Shown: piece after piece, positions 34,046 to 42,386 of the stretch
How the letters are laid out: every line of letters starts with the position of its first letter
How positions within the stretch are numbered: position 1 is the stretch's first letter
Assembly: GCA_038325765.1 (NCBI GenBank)
Contig: JBBQJI010000026.1
Location: 1-64,000 of the forward strand
DNA length: 64,000 bases
Origin: Xiheibacterium sp038325765
Lineage (GTDB): Bacteria > Myxococcota_A > Polyangia > Nannocystales > Nannocystaceae
Direction of reading: 5' to 3'
Translations under genes and position numbers: made by a program
The notes under the pieces: model-generated
Databases searched by the model: none
The model's input: only the letters and a program-made list of their open reading frames with translations
Told to the model about the DNA's origin: nothing

Positions 34046-34675
34046 TCAGCGTCGTCGGCCCTCGCCGGCGATGCCGGTGCGCTCGCGGATCCCCGCCGCC
34101 CATGCGTCGAGCGTGAGGCGGCTGCTCTCGAGCATCGCCGGCGACGTCGCATGGGATGCGAGCGCCTGCTCGAGCAGCCCCCGGGCCTTGCGTAACCGGC
34201 TCTTGATCGTGCCCGTCGGCGCGTCGACCACCTCGGCGAGCTCCTGGTCGGTGAGCCCCTCCCAGTACGCCAGCTCGAGCAACGTCTGCAGCTCGAGCGG
34301 CAGGGCCCGCAGCGCCCGCAGCAGCAGCCGCTGTTCTTCGCGATCCGAGATCCGATCCGCGGGCGAGCGCTCTTCGAGGACCACCGTCGACGCCGAGTTG
34401 GTCAGCGGATCGAAGTCGCGGTGCGCGTCGCGGTAGTGGTGGAACAGCACGTGCCGCGCGATCGCGAACAGGTAGGAGCGGAAGCTCGCGCGCCCGGCAT
34501 AGCCCTCGACCGACTCGACGCACGCCAAGAACGTCTTCTGGACCAGATCGTCGGTGCTGTGGCGGACCTTGTTGGAGAAGAAACGGTGCACTGCCTCGAG
34601 GTGCCGTTCGACCAGTTCGCGTCCGGCCTCGGCTTCGCCTCCTCGCCACGCGACCAGCAGCTCCTCATCGCTCAC
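34046..34675 (-). CDS. ECF-type RNA polymerase sigma factor
   Basis: The 209-residue protein has region 2 (ELVERHLEAVHRFFSNKV, DDLVQKTFLACVESVEGY, FRSYLFAIARHVLFHHYRD) and region 4 (LRALPLELQTLLELAYWEGLTDQELAEVVDAPTGTIKSRLRKARGLL split at the usual helix-turn-helix). A basic C-terminal tail follows. Its ATG overlaps the TGA of the upstream kinase gene (ATGA), so both are made together. A kinase cotranslated with a sigma factor suggests that kinase signalling controls sigma activity; no anti-sigma factor is encoded between them. Confidence 0.93.
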   Translation of the reverse strand: MSDEELLVAWRGGEAEAGRELVERHLEAVHRFFSNKVRHSTDDLVQKTFLACVESVEGYAGRASFRSYLFAIARHVLFHHYRDAHRDFDPLTNSASTVVLEERSPADRISDREEQRLLLRALRALPLELQTLLELAYWEGLTDQELAEVVDAPTGTIKSRLRKARGLLEQALASHATSPAMLESSRLTLDAWAAGIRERTGIAGEGRRR

Positions 34676-37122
34676 TGCGCCCCGCCCTTGCCCGTGTCGC
34701 CCAGGGCGGCGATCGAGCGCCGCACCTCGGCGATCGCCTCGGCGTGCTGCGGGCCAAGGGTCTCGAGGATGCGGATCGCGTGCTCGAAGTCGTCTCTAGC
34801 CGCGCGGCGATCGTCGACGCTGCCGGCCGCGAGGATTCGCCCGCGGAGCTCCAGCGCGGTTGCGACGTAGGGGTGTTCGGCGCCGAGGCGGCGGGTGAAC
34901 ACCCCGAGCGCGCGCTCGACGTGCGGCAGGGCCTCATCGCGACGGCCGAGCCGCTCGAGCACCTCGGCCATGTTGCCGAACGCCGCGCCGAGATCCATGT
35001 GATCCTCGTCGAGCATCGTCTCGCGGATCGCGAGCGACTCGCGGTGATGGACCAACGCCTCGTCGAAGCGCTCGAGGGCTACGAGCGCCATGCCGAGGTT
35101 GCCCAATGCGGAGGCCCGCGGCGGCGAATCGGGGCCGTTGGTCTCGGCGAAGATCGACGCCGCGGTGGTCAGCTCCACGACTGCGTCGGCGGGGCGATCG
35201 AGCTGCACCAGCGCGACCCCGAGGCGGTTGTGGAGGCCACCGGTAGGGCCGTCCCGCGCTTCGCCACGGGCCGCGGCTTCCTCGATCGCGCGTCGCAACA
35301 GCGCGACTGCCCCGTCGAGGTCGCCCTCGCGCTCGGCGAGGCCCGCGAGGCCGTCGACGTACGTCGTGTGCCGCGTGGGCTCGACGCCGGCGCGGGCGAA
35401 CGCCGCTGTGGCGTGCTCGGCCCAGCGCCGCCCGGCGGCCGGATCGCCGAGGTAGTAGCCGTGCACCCGCAACAGGTCGCTCGCCGCCCTCGCGGCCTCA
35501 CCATCGAGCCCCGCGGCATGTGCGAGCAGATAGAGATCCTCGAACGCGCTCGCCGACTCGCGGTACTGCGACGCGAGCAGCAGCAGGCGCGCGTGGGCGT
35601 AGCCGAGCTCGGCGATCATCGGCGCGTAGCCCAGCGCGCGGGCCTCGGCGAGCAGGCCCGGCGACAATGCCAGCCCGTCGGACGGTGACGCGGCGACCAT
35701 GAGCGCGCGCAGCTGCGAGGCCCCCGTCTCGAGCCGCGCGAGCGCACCCGCATCGGTCAATACCGCCACGGGGGCCTCACCTTGGCTCGGCGCGACGCAG
35801 TCCTCGGGCCGCGGCAGGCTGCCGTAGGGATCGGTGAGTTCGCCGCGCGCCTCGGGATCGAGCTGGGCGAACACGCGGTGCACGGCGGCGACGTCGTCGA
35901 GCCTGCGCTCGAGGCAGTGGCGCTGCGCGGCCGTCATCCCGGTCGGCTCCGCCGCGCACACGGTGGATTCGACCTCGCGCCAACGCGCCGCGTAGCGTTG
36001 CTGCGCGGCCTCGAGGTGCTGGGTGGGGGCGGCGAGCTCGGCCCACGCGGCGTCGCCGACCTCGCAGCGTTGGCCCGTCGATCCCGCGCCTGCGGCCACA
36101 AGCGCCGTCGCGACGGCGGCCGCGCCCAACCACCGCGCGATGGTGCGCCGCGATCCCATCGCATGCTCGAGCGTGCCCACGAGCGCGTCGAGATCGCGAA
36201 ACCGTCGCGCGGGGTCGCGCTGCAATCCGCGCATCACCGCCGCCACCACGGCCCTGGGCACACCGCGACGATCGCGGGGCGCCGTCGGATCCTCGCGACG
36301 AATCTGCGCGAGCAGCTCCTCGGTGGTACGCGCGGGGAATGGCCGCGCGCCGAACAGCCCCTCGTACAACGTCACGCACAGGCTGTACTGATCGGATCGC
36401 GGCGTGCACGGGCCGCCGAACGCCTCGGGCGCCATGTAGGCCGGTGTGCCCATCGTGTGGCCGGTGGGGGTCAGCGACGCGTCGGTGGTGCCCGGTGGAG
36501 GTCGGCCCGGCGCGGTGTCCTCGTCCTCGCCACCGGCCACCCGCGCGAGCCCGAAGTCGATGACGCGCGGACGGCCGTCGCTGGCGAGGATCACATTGTC
36601 GGGCTTGAAGTCGCGATGGATCACGCCGCAGCGATGGGCCGCCGCGAGCCCGCGCGCCGCCGCGAGCACCAGCGCGAGGACCTCGCGCCAGGGTCTGGGC
36701 GCCGCCGTCAGATAGGCGCGCAGTGTCGGGCCACTGACCAGCTCCATCACTAGATACGGCGCAGCCGTCGTGTCATCGACCGTGCCGACCTCGAACACGT
36801 GCACGACGTGCGGTGACGACACCGTCGCGAGCATCCGCGCCTCACGCAGGACGCGTTCGCGATGCTGCGCCGTGCCGGCAGCGAACAGCTTGATCGCCAC
36901 CTTGCGCCGCAGCTCGGGATCCTCGGCCTCGTACACCGTGCCGAACGCCCCCGAGCCGATCGCGCTGCCCAAACGATAGCGACCGACCATCCGCGGCCCT
37001 CGGGACGAGAGTCCCGCGAGCACGCGCCCGCGCAGGGCCTCGAGCGCGCCGTCGAAGCGCGGCCGGCCGGCCATGAGTTGATCCTCGATCTCGCGAGGGG
37101 CGTCTGGCGCACCGGCGTCCAT
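34672..37122 (-). CDS. Ser/Thr protein kinase with TPR-type tail
   Basis: The 816-residue protein has a complete kinase domain: GSGAFGTVYEA loop, catalytic Lys78 in VAIKLF, HRDFKPDN catalytic loop, DFGLAR, and GTPAYMAPEAF activation segment. A single membrane segment near residue 350 (WLGAAAVATALVAAGAG) leads to a large helical region with repeated TPR-like units (AEALGYAPMIAELGYA, ALGNLGMALVALERFDEAL, MAEVLERLGRRDEALPHVERAL). TPRs are expected to bind partners or sense ligands. The start at 37122 lies 8 bp after TACCCT. The stop overlaps the sigma factor start. Typical myxobacterial kinase architecture. Confidence 0.93.
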   Translation of the reverse strand: MDAGAPDAPREIEDQLMAGRPRFDGALEALRGRVLAGLSSRGPRMVGRYRLGSAIGSGAFGTVYEAEDPELRRKVAIKLFAAGTAQHRERVLREARMLATVSSPHVVHVFEVGTVDDTTAAPYLVMELVSGPTLRAYLTAAPRPWREVLALVLAAARGLAAAHRCGVIHRDFKPDNVILASDGRPRVIDFGLARVAGGEDEDTAPGRPPPGTTDASLTPTGHTMGTPAYMAPEAFGGPCTPRSDQYSLCVTLYEGLFGARPFPARTTEELLAQIRREDPTAPRDRRGVPRAVVAAVMRGLQRDPARRFRDLDALVGTLEHAMGSRRTIARWLGAAAVATALVAAGAGSTGQRCEVGDAAWAELAAPTQHLEAAQQRYAARWREVESTVCAAEPTGMTAAQRHCLERRLDDVAAVHRVFAQLDPEARGELTDPYGSLPRPEDCVAPSQGEAPVAVLTDAGALARLETGASQLRALMVAASPSDGLALSPGLLAEARALGYAPMIAELGYAHARLLLLASQYRESASAFEDLYLLAHAAGLDGEAARAASDLLRVHGYYLGDPAAGRRWAEHATAAFARAGVEPTRHTTYVDGLAGLAEREGDLDGAVALLRRAIEEAAARGEARDGPTGGLHNRLGVALVQLDRPADAVVELTTAASIFAETNGPDSPPRASALGNLGMALVALERFDEALVHHRESLAIRETMLDEDHMDLGAAFGNMAEVLERLGRRDEALPHVERALGVFTRRLGAEHPYVATALELRGRILAAGSVDDRRAARDDFEHAIRILETLGPQHAEAIAEVRRSIAALGDTGKGGAQ

Positions 37123-37130
37123 ACTCCCCC

Positions 37131-37136
37131 AGGGTA
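37131..37136 (-). promoter_or_regulatory. Putative -10 box TACCCT
   Basis: On the minus strand TACCCT ends 8 bp before the kinase ATG; a GGGGGAG run overlaps the spacer. Confidence 0.4.
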
Positions 37137-37205
37137 CCCCATCCACGGGGACCGCATGCACACCGCGCCGCGCCGCTCGACCCGCGCCCCGTCGCCGCGC
37201 CAGCG

Positions 37206-38345
37206 TCAGTGACAGCAGGTGCCGCTGTTCCATAGCGCCTCGTCACCGCGGTACACGACGACGTTGCCGTCATCTTGCACCGCGAGCACGCTGCCGTGCT
37301 GGCCGTGCGTGTTCGTGTGCCACAGCGGCGTACCTCCGGCATCATACAACACCAGGTTGCCGTCCTCTTGCATCCACAGCCCGCCCATCGTGCTGCCGTG
37401 GGTGTTCGTGTGCCACAGCGCGCCGACACCGGTCTGGTACAGCACGAGGTTGCCATCGCCCTGCGCGACGAGCACGAAGCGTCCGTCGCACGACGAGAGG
37501 CCCTCGTCGGCGGCGAGCGACGCACCGGGCACCAGCACACCGCAACCATCGGGCTCGGGCAGCACGTCCGGTGGCGAAGGCTCGGGTGGCGAAGGCTCGG
37601 GCGGCGAAGGCTCGGGCGGCGAAGGCTCGGGTGGCGCGAAGCAGCTTCCGCTCGCCTGCCGGATCTCGAGATCGGCGCCGTAGTAGAAGCGCAGGATCCC
37701 GGCGGCGTCGCGGCCCTGCCCCTCCAGGCACCGCGCGCCCCACTGCGACATGCAGCCACGATTTTGGCCGAAGCCCGCATCATCGGGATCGAAGACCCAG
37801 CCGAGCGTGGTCTGCTCGACGTCGGTGCCGTGCAGTCCGTCATTGTAGGTGACGCGGCCCTCGAGTTGGCCACCCGGATCGCCCTCGCACGACGGCGGCG
37901 ACGTCTGCGAGTCACCGGACACATAAAAGCCATAGGTCAGCACATCGCCGTACGCGAGGTACTGCCCCGCCGTCTCGGCGACCGCCTGCCGCACCAGGGC
38001 GCTGGGCTCGTGACCGCACGAGTAGACCTGGCACTGCTGGCTGTCGCAGATCGAGCCGTGGGTTGCCATCGACCAGTACGCCACCGAGCGCGCCGCGATC
38101 GCCTGGGCCTTGAGCGCCTCGAGGCCCGCCCCACCGTTTTCGCACTGCACGACGTGCGGCAGATAGTCGGTCTCGGTGTCGACGCCACCGCGCCCCTGGA
38201 CCTCGATCGTGCACCACGCTGCGTGTGGCGCCTGGACCATGCTGAGCGGCAGCGGCCCGCGCACCTCGTCCTCGTCGCCGCAGGCCAGCAGCGGCCCAGC
38301 GAGCGCGAGGATCAGGGCGACCGCTGTTCGAGGCGTCGGTGACAT
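37206..38345 (-). CDS. SpoIID/LytB-domain lipoprotein with bulb-type lectin domain
   Basis: The 379-residue lipoprotein (lipobox LLAC, Cys22) has a SpoIID-type domain at about 45-205: ALKAQAIAARSVAYW, CDSQQCQVYS, AVAETAGQYLAYGDV, and a C-terminal GCMSQWGARCLEGQG block. SpoIID proteins cleave or bind denuded glycan strands during cell-wall remodelling. A Ser-Pro-Pro-Glu-Pro repeat linker follows, then a bulb lectin domain (QGDGNLVLYQTG, QEDGNLVLYDAGG, QDDGNVVVYRGD), with all three QxDxNxVxY sites intact. The lectin is paralogous to that of the M23 lipoprotein at 32925. Confidence 0.9.
   Translation of the reverse strand: MSPTPRTAVALILALAGPLLACGDEDEVRGPLPLSMVQAPHAAWCTIEVQGRGGVDTETDYLPHVVQCENGGAGLEALKAQAIAARSVAYWSMATHGSICDSQQCQVYSCGHEPSALVRQAVAETAGQYLAYGDVLTYGFYVSGDSQTSPPSCEGDPGGQLEGRVTYNDGLHGTDVEQTTLGWVFDPDDAGFGQNRGCMSQWGARCLEGQGRDAAGILRFYYGADLEIRQASGSCFAPPEPSPPEPSPPEPSPPEPSPPDVLPEPDGCGVLVPGASLAADEGLSSCDGRFVLVAQGDGNLVLYQTGVGALWHTNTHGSTMGGLWMQEDGNLVLYDAGGTPLWHTNTHGQHGSVLAVQDDGNVVVYRGDEALWNSGTCCH
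37572..37635. repeat. 15-bp tandem repeat encoding a Pro/Glu/Ser linker
   Basis: GAAGGCTCGGGCGGC-type units start at 37576, 37591, 37606 and 37621. On the minus strand they encode four SPPEP units between the SpoIID and lectin domains. Confidence 0.85.
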
Positions 38346-38412
38346 CGGACTGGCAGTGCCACCGCGCGGGGCTCGGTTTAATGCTCGGCCCCATTCGGCC
38401 CGGGCGGCCCCC

Positions 38413-39132
38413 TCAGCGGGGCGGCACCACGATCCGCAACGCAGTCCCGTCGTCCCCGACCCCCGCGCCGGGGGCCACATCGGCGCCGGGGCCCGCGGGC
38501 AGCATCAATGTCGCGCGCTGCAGCGTGCGCGCGATCTCGTCGAGCAGGCGCTCGAGCTGCACCCGCATGTGGTCGGCGGCGCCGAGCGACGCGCCCGCAC
38601 CTGCTGCTCCGCCGGCGACGACGAGGCCGACGGCGAGCAGCGGCGCCATGCCCAACCCGACGGTGAGCGTGCATGCGCCACCGATCGCGCCGAGCACCAC
38701 CGAACTCACCCGTGCCCACCGCAGATTCCGGCCCACCCCCGACCGCAGATCGCCGAAGATCGTGACGTCGGTCGCGTCGCCGTGGGCGCGCAGCACCACC
38801 CGAAGATCGAAGATCTCGAGCTGCTCCATCCGATAGCACAGCATCGTGTACGAGCCGCGCTGCGTCGCCATCTCGCCGAGCCGGATCATGTGGAACCGGG
38901 CCACTCCGCCCGCCAGCGGATGACCGCCGTCAGTGCCGTCGAGCCGCAGGCCGAAGTCGGGGCCCTCGCAGACCCGCGCGAGGTGCGGCCACAGCTCGGC
39001 GGCCGGGGTCGCGAAGCGGCGCGATACCGAGACGCTGCGGATCCGCGTGCCCAGCCAGCGCGTCGCCCCCCGATCGGTGTCCTCGTCGAAGCGCGCCAGC
39101 GCGCTGCCCGGTGCCAGCTCGGCCAGCGCCAC
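38413..39132 (-). CDS. Unrecognised protein with two central membrane segments
   Basis: The product is about 239 residues if it starts at GTG 39132, or 251 from ATG 39168. The ATG would share bases with the start of the divergent gene, so the GTG is preferred. An N-terminal part (IRSVSVSRRFATPAAELWPHL) resembles the first strand and helix of SRPBCC/START-like domains. A helical hairpin of two Gly/Ala-rich membrane segments (VVLGAIGGACTLTVGLG, LLAVGLVVAGGAAGAG) follows, then a helix and a Pro/Gly/Asp tail. No function can be assigned. Confidence 0.65.
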   Translation of the reverse strand: MALAELAPGSALARFDEDTDRGATRWLGTRIRSVSVSRRFATPAAELWPHLARVCEGPDFGLRLDGTDGGHPLAGGVARFHMIRLGEMATQRGSYTMLCYRMEQLEIFDLRVVLRAHGDATDVTIFGDLRSGVGRNLRWARVSSVVLGAIGGACTLTVGLGMAPLLAVGLVVAGGAAGAGASLGAADHMRVQLERLLDEIARTLQRATLMLPAGPGADVAPGAGVGDDGTALRIVVPPR

Positions 39133-39154
39133 GCCCCGGCATCGCGTCTTGGGA

Positions 39155-39160
39155 TAGGGT
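39155..39160 (+). promoter_or_regulatory. Putative -10 box TAGGGT of a leaderless transcript
   Basis: TAGGGT ends 6 bp before the ATG at 39167. Confidence 0.4.
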
Positions 39161-39166
39161 CCCCGC

Positions 39167-40249
39167 ATGCAACGGCTTGGTCTGCTCTTTTCCGGTCTCG
39201 GTCTCGTGCTCGGCGCCTGCGGCGACGACGGTGACGGTACGGGCTCGGAGACCACCGGCACGGGCGAGAGCTCCGCGACCGAGCCCTCGACGTCGGAAGA
39301 CCCCAGCGCGGGCCCCGGATCGAGCGATGGCACCACCACCTCGCCGGCGACCACCGACGCCGACACCACCGCCGCCGACTCGAGCACCGGCACCGAGACC
39401 GGCACCGACACCATGGACTTCGACTGCACGATGATCCCTGCCGCGCCGTTCGTCGCCGAGCGGATCCTCGAGGATGTACCCTTCGCGCAGAGCGAGGATC
39501 TCGGCTTCGACGGCCTCGGGCACCTCGCTGCGCGTGGTGAGGGCGGCGCGTACCTGCTCGTCAGCGCCGACGGCACGTTCGAGGAGATCACGACCGACGG
39601 CCGCGCGACCTACGGCCTGCGCTTCCTCGCCAACGGCGACATCATCGCGGCGGCGTACCAGGTGAATGATCTGCTGCGGATCACGCCCACCGGCGAGATC
39701 ACCGACTTCGCGGTCGACCTCGGCGGCGTCAACGGGGTGTTCCCGGATCCCGCGGGCGGCGTCTGGTACACCAACTTCGGCGAGGTCGGCTACATCGACG
39801 CCGAGGGCAACGACATCGCCGTGATCTCGCCGGCCTCCGCGGCCAACGGGATCTGGTTCGACGACGTCCGGCAGATCGTCTTCTTCACCAACTACGGCAA
39901 CGGCGGGCTGCGCAAGGCGGACATCGTCGAGGGTGTCGCGCAGCCCGCCGTGGATCTCGGCACGGTGCCCGGCGCCCCCGACGGCATCACGCTCGATGCA
40001 TGCGGCAACCTCTACGCCAACGACCAGCAGGGCTCGCGGATGTATCGCCTCTTCCTCGACGAGTCCGCCGAGCCCATCGGCGAGCCGGAGGTCCTCGTCG
40101 AGGGCGGCTTCCCGACCAACGTCGCCAACGCGCAGTTCGGCAGTGGTCCCGGTTGGGAGCCGGACAGCCTGTACGCGCTGGGCGTGGGCGGCGGGCTCTA
40201 CCGCGTGGCGGTGGGCGTGCCCGGCGCGACGTACGTCACGGTTCGATAG
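39167..40249 (+). CDS. Lipoprotein with SMP-30/NHL-like beta-propeller
   Basis: The 360-residue protein has a lipobox (LGAC), an unusually long Thr/Ser/Gly/Glu linker (residues 20-80), and a propeller-like domain of repeated blades: LGFDGLGHLAARGEGG, YGLRFLANGDIIAA, GVNGVFPDPAGGVWYTN, ANGIWFDDVRQIVFFTN, APDGITLDACGNLYAND. This is the SMP-30/gluconolactonase pattern. The long linker should place the propeller away from the membrane. Enzymatic activity is not assured because the metal ligands of SMP-30 are not clearly present. Surface-exposed ligand binding is plausible. Confidence 0.82.
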   Translation: MQRLGLLFSGLGLVLGACGDDGDGTGSETTGTGESSATEPSTSEDPSAGPGSSDGTTTSPATTDADTTAADSSTGTETGTDTMDFDCTMIPAAPFVAERILEDVPFAQSEDLGFDGLGHLAARGEGGAYLLVSADGTFEEITTDGRATYGLRFLANGDIIAAAYQVNDLLRITPTGEITDFAVDLGGVNGVFPDPAGGVWYTNFGEVGYIDAEGNDIAVISPASAANGIWFDDVRQIVFFTNYGNGGLRKADIVEGVAQPAVDLGTVPGAPDGITLDACGNLYANDQQGSRMYRLFLDESAEPIGEPEVLVEGGFPTNVANAQFGSGPGWEPDSLYALGVGGGLYRVAVGVPGATYVTVR

Positions 40250-40303
40250 CGACGACGCGCGACGATCGAGGCCCCCGTCGCGCCACGCAGCCGCCGAGTG
40301 CGC

Positions 40304-40309
40304 TACGCT
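40304..40309 (+). promoter_or_regulatory. Putative -10 box TACGCT of a leaderless transcript
   Basis: TACGCT ends 8 bp before the ATG at 40318. Confidence 0.45.
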
Positions 40310-40317
40310 CCTCGACG

Positions 40318-40860
40318 ATGAACGGCATCATGGGCCTCGTCGTCCTCGCGAGCTCGATCTGGATGGCGTCGGACGCGGCTCGGATCGGCTACGACAAGCG
40401 CGACATCCGTGGGGTCGCGGGCATGGGGCCCGTCGGATGGTTGGTCTGCGGGCTCTTCTTGTGGATCATCGCGTTCCCGCTGTACCTCATCAAGCGCCCC
40501 GAGCTCATCGCTGCTGCCGAGCGGCGGCGCCTGGGGCTGACCGGTCCCAGCGGTATGCTCCCGCCTCCGTATCCGCAGCAGGGCTATCCGCAGCCTCCGT
40601 ATCCGCAGCAGAGCTACCCGCAGCCCCCGTATCCGCAGCAGGACTACCCGCAGCAGGACTACCCGCAGCAGGGCTATCCGCAGCAGGGCTATCCGCAGCA
40701 GGGCTACCCGCAGCAACCCGCGGCGCCGCAGCCTGCGACGCTCGGGCTCGACGAGGTCGCCGAGGCGATCGTGAAGCTCGGCGAGATGCGGCACGCGGGC
40801 TTGTTGACCGACGCCGAGTTCGAGCAGCAAAAGGCGCAGGTCCTCGCCCGGATGGCCTGA
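40318..40860 (+). CDS. Membrane protein with YPQQ repeats and SHOCT domain
   Basis: The 180-residue protein has one N-terminal hydrophobic segment (LVVLASSIWMASDA), a second one (WLVCGLFLWIIAFPLYLI), a Pro/Gln/Tyr-rich stretch built from YPQQ/YPQP units, and a C-terminal SHOCT-like helix pair (EVAEAIVKLGEMRHAGLLTDAEFEQQKAQVL). SHOCT domains are short oligomerisation or partner-binding modules. The YPQQ tract is flexible and likely cytoplasmic or periplasmic depending on topology. Role unknown; a scaffold for oligomer assembly is possible. Confidence 0.85.
   Translation: MNGIMGLVVLASSIWMASDAARIGYDKRDIRGVAGMGPVGWLVCGLFLWIIAFPLYLIKRPELIAAAERRRLGLTGPSGMLPPPYPQQGYPQPPYPQQSYPQPPYPQQDYPQQDYPQQGYPQQGYPQQGYPQQPAAPQPATLGLDEVAEAIVKLGEMRHAGLLTDAEFEQQKAQVLARMA
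40567..40713 (+). repeat. 15-bp repeats encoding YPQQ/YPQP units
   Basis: About ten degenerate copies of a 15-bp unit of the type TATCCGCAGCAGGGC code for the Pro/Gln/Tyr-rich part of the SHOCT protein. Confidence 0.85.
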
Positions 40861-40861
40861 G

Positions 40862-40883
40862 CGCCCGGCCCCCGGCCCGGGCG
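40862..40883 (+). terminator. GC-rich hairpin after the SHOCT gene
   Basis: CGCCCGG (40862-40868) pairs with CCGGGCG (40877-40883) just after the stop at 40860. No T-tract follows. Confidence 0.4.
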
Positions 40884-40948
40884 GAGAAATCCGCCGAAGC
40901 CCGCGAGAAAAAACGCGACCTCCGCTTCCGGTGCGCGTGTGGGGGTCG

Positions 40949-41356
40949 ATGAAGACGATCACCCCCTGGATGCTTGGCCTGTCCCTCTGCGTGCTCCCGT
41001 TCGTGTCCGCCTGTGACGACGACGACGACGGCAACGACAGCAGCAACGACGACGGCGGCAACGACGACGGCGGTGGCAACGACGACGGCGGCAACGACGG
41101 TGGCGGCAACGACGACGGCGGCAACGACGGCGGCGGCAACGACGACGGCGGCAACGACGGCGGCAACGACGGCGGCGGCGATGTCGGCGATCAGTGCATG
41201 CAGGACGGCGACTGTTCCGACTACGCGTGCATCTTCGCAGGGGACGTCGACTACGGTTTTTGCAGCACCGTGTGCGAGAGTTTCTCCGACTGTCCGAGCT
41301 TCTGGAATTGCGAGAACGTCGGCAACGCGTCGGCGAAGTACTGTGTGCCGGGGTGA
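40949..41356 (+). CDS. Small Cys-rich lipoprotein with Asn-Asp-Gly repeats
   Basis: ATG 40949 follows a GGGGG run and gives a lipoprotein signal with lipobox VSAC (the GTG at 40931 is an alternative). The 135-residue product then has a long NDDGG/NDGGG repeat and a C-terminal domain with eight Cys residues (CMQDGDCSDYACIF, CSTVCESFSDCPSFWNC) of the type seen in many myxobacterial surface proteins. The acidic repeat probably binds Ca2+ or acts as a spacer; this is inference. Function unknown. Confidence 0.8.
   Translation: MKTITPWMLGLSLCVLPFVSACDDDDDGNDSSNDDGGNDDGGGNDDGGNDGGGNDDGGNDGGGNDDGGNDGGNDGGGDVGDQCMQDGDCSDYACIFAGDVDYGFCSTVCESFSDCPSFWNCENVGNASAKYCVPG
41036..41180 (+). repeat. 15-bp tandem repeat encoding NDDGG/NDGGG
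   Basis: About nine copies of AACGACGACGGCGGC with small variations (some 12-bp units) form most of the linker of the small lipoprotein. Confidence 0.9.
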
Positions 41357-41370
41357 GCCGAGCGGTGGGG

Positions 41371-42342
41371 CTACCGGGCCGGTCCGCCGCCCTCGGTCGG
41401 GCGCTCACCCAAGAAGCGCTCGATGCTGAGATCGAGGCGGCTCGCGACCAATCCCATCAGCTGATCGAACTCGCGCCGACCCAGCGCGAGTCGGGCTTGG
41501 AGCGCGCGCCGGGTCGAGGTCAGCAGCGCCTCGCGGGTCTTGACGATGCGGCGTGCGGCGCTCGAGCGATGGATCTGCAGCAGACCACCGAGCTCGTCGA
41601 TCGACAACCCGTGCAGGTAGTGCAGCCGGAGCAGGTTGCGCTCGCCGGGCTCGAGCGCGGCAAGGGCAGCCGCGAACGCCTCGCTGAACTGGGCGCGGTA
41701 CTGCTGCTTGAGCGCGCCGAGCTCGGGGCCAGTCGCCGAGGCCTCGATCGCGAGCAGAGCGTCATCGGACGCGAGCGCCCGGCGACGCTCGTCCCGCACC
41801 GACGACAACGCCTCGCGCACCGCGACGACGCGCAGCCACGTCGCGAGCTCGCCCTGCCCGGTGTAGTGCGCGAGCTTGGGCGGGCCGCCGCCGTCGGGTA
41901 CGAGCAGCTTGGTGCGCACGCGCTGCTTCACCTCTTCGACGAACGCCGGCGCGCCGTCGACCCGACCGATCGCGGCGCCCAGCGTGGCGATGTGCTCGCG
42001 ATCGAAGCGGGCCAGCGCACCCGTGTGTCCGCGCCGACACGCGAACGCGAGGTGGAGCTCGACGGCGTGCATGCGCCCGAGCGCCGCGACCAGGCCGTCG
42101 CCGTCGACACCTTCGGGGACGCAGCGGGCGAGCTCCGCCCAGAACTCGGCAACATACGGCGGACCGGCGACATGCGGCGCGCCGGGGGGCCACGCGCGCG
42201 CCACCGCGTCCCCGATCGCCGCCAGCGCGTCCGCGAGCGCGCGCTCGTGGTCCGCTTCGAGCACGCCGAGCCACGCCGCGAGGAACGCACGGGCCGCGCC
42301 AGAGCTGCCGCCGTCCTGTTCGCCGTCGGGAGCCCCGGCCAC
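41371..42342 (-). CDS. Myxobacterial-type sigma-70 family factor
   Basis: The 323-residue protein is longer than ECF factors and fits the Myxococcales-type sigma-70 group: a long N-terminal helical part, FVEEVKQRVRTKLLV, YTGQGELATWLRVVAVREAL (region 2-like), and a region 4 helix-turn-helix (LEPGERNLLRLHYLHGLSIDELGGLLQIHRSSAARRIVK, split at the turn). It starts at GTG 42342, seven bases after a TATCAT hexamer on the minus strand. The gene is divergent from a kinase at 42387 with only 44 bp between the start codons, which suggests a shared control region and a functional pairing. Confidence 0.88.
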   Translation of the reverse strand: MAGAPDGEQDGGSSGAARAFLAAWLGVLEADHERALADALAAIGDAVARAWPPGAPHVAGPPYVAEFWAELARCVPEGVDGDGLVAALGRMHAVELHLAFACRRGHTGALARFDREHIATLGAAIGRVDGAPAFVEEVKQRVRTKLLVPDGGGPPKLAHYTGQGELATWLRVVAVREALSSVRDERRRALASDDALLAIEASATGPELGALKQQYRAQFSEAFAAALAALEPGERNLLRLHYLHGLSIDELGGLLQIHRSSAARRIVKTREALLTSTRRALQARLALGRREFDQLMGLVASRLDLSIERFLGERPTEGGGPAR

Positions 42343-42349
42343 CGCGCGT

Positions 42350-42355
42350 ATGATA
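42350..42355 (-). promoter_or_regulatory. Putative -10 box TATCAT of a leaderless transcript
   Basis: On the minus strand TATCAT ends 7 bp before the GTG of the sigma factor gene. The overlapping TATGAT at 42349 on the plus strand could serve the divergent kinase gene. Confidence 0.45.
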
Positions 42356-42386
42356 CCGCGCCCCAGCCTCCACGCGTCGCTCCGCC

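Noticed and set aside
40567..41180. Dense short repeats resembling a CRISPR array
   Set aside because: They are 12-15-bp in-frame protein repeats (YPQQ and NDDGG) without spacers, and no cas genes are near.
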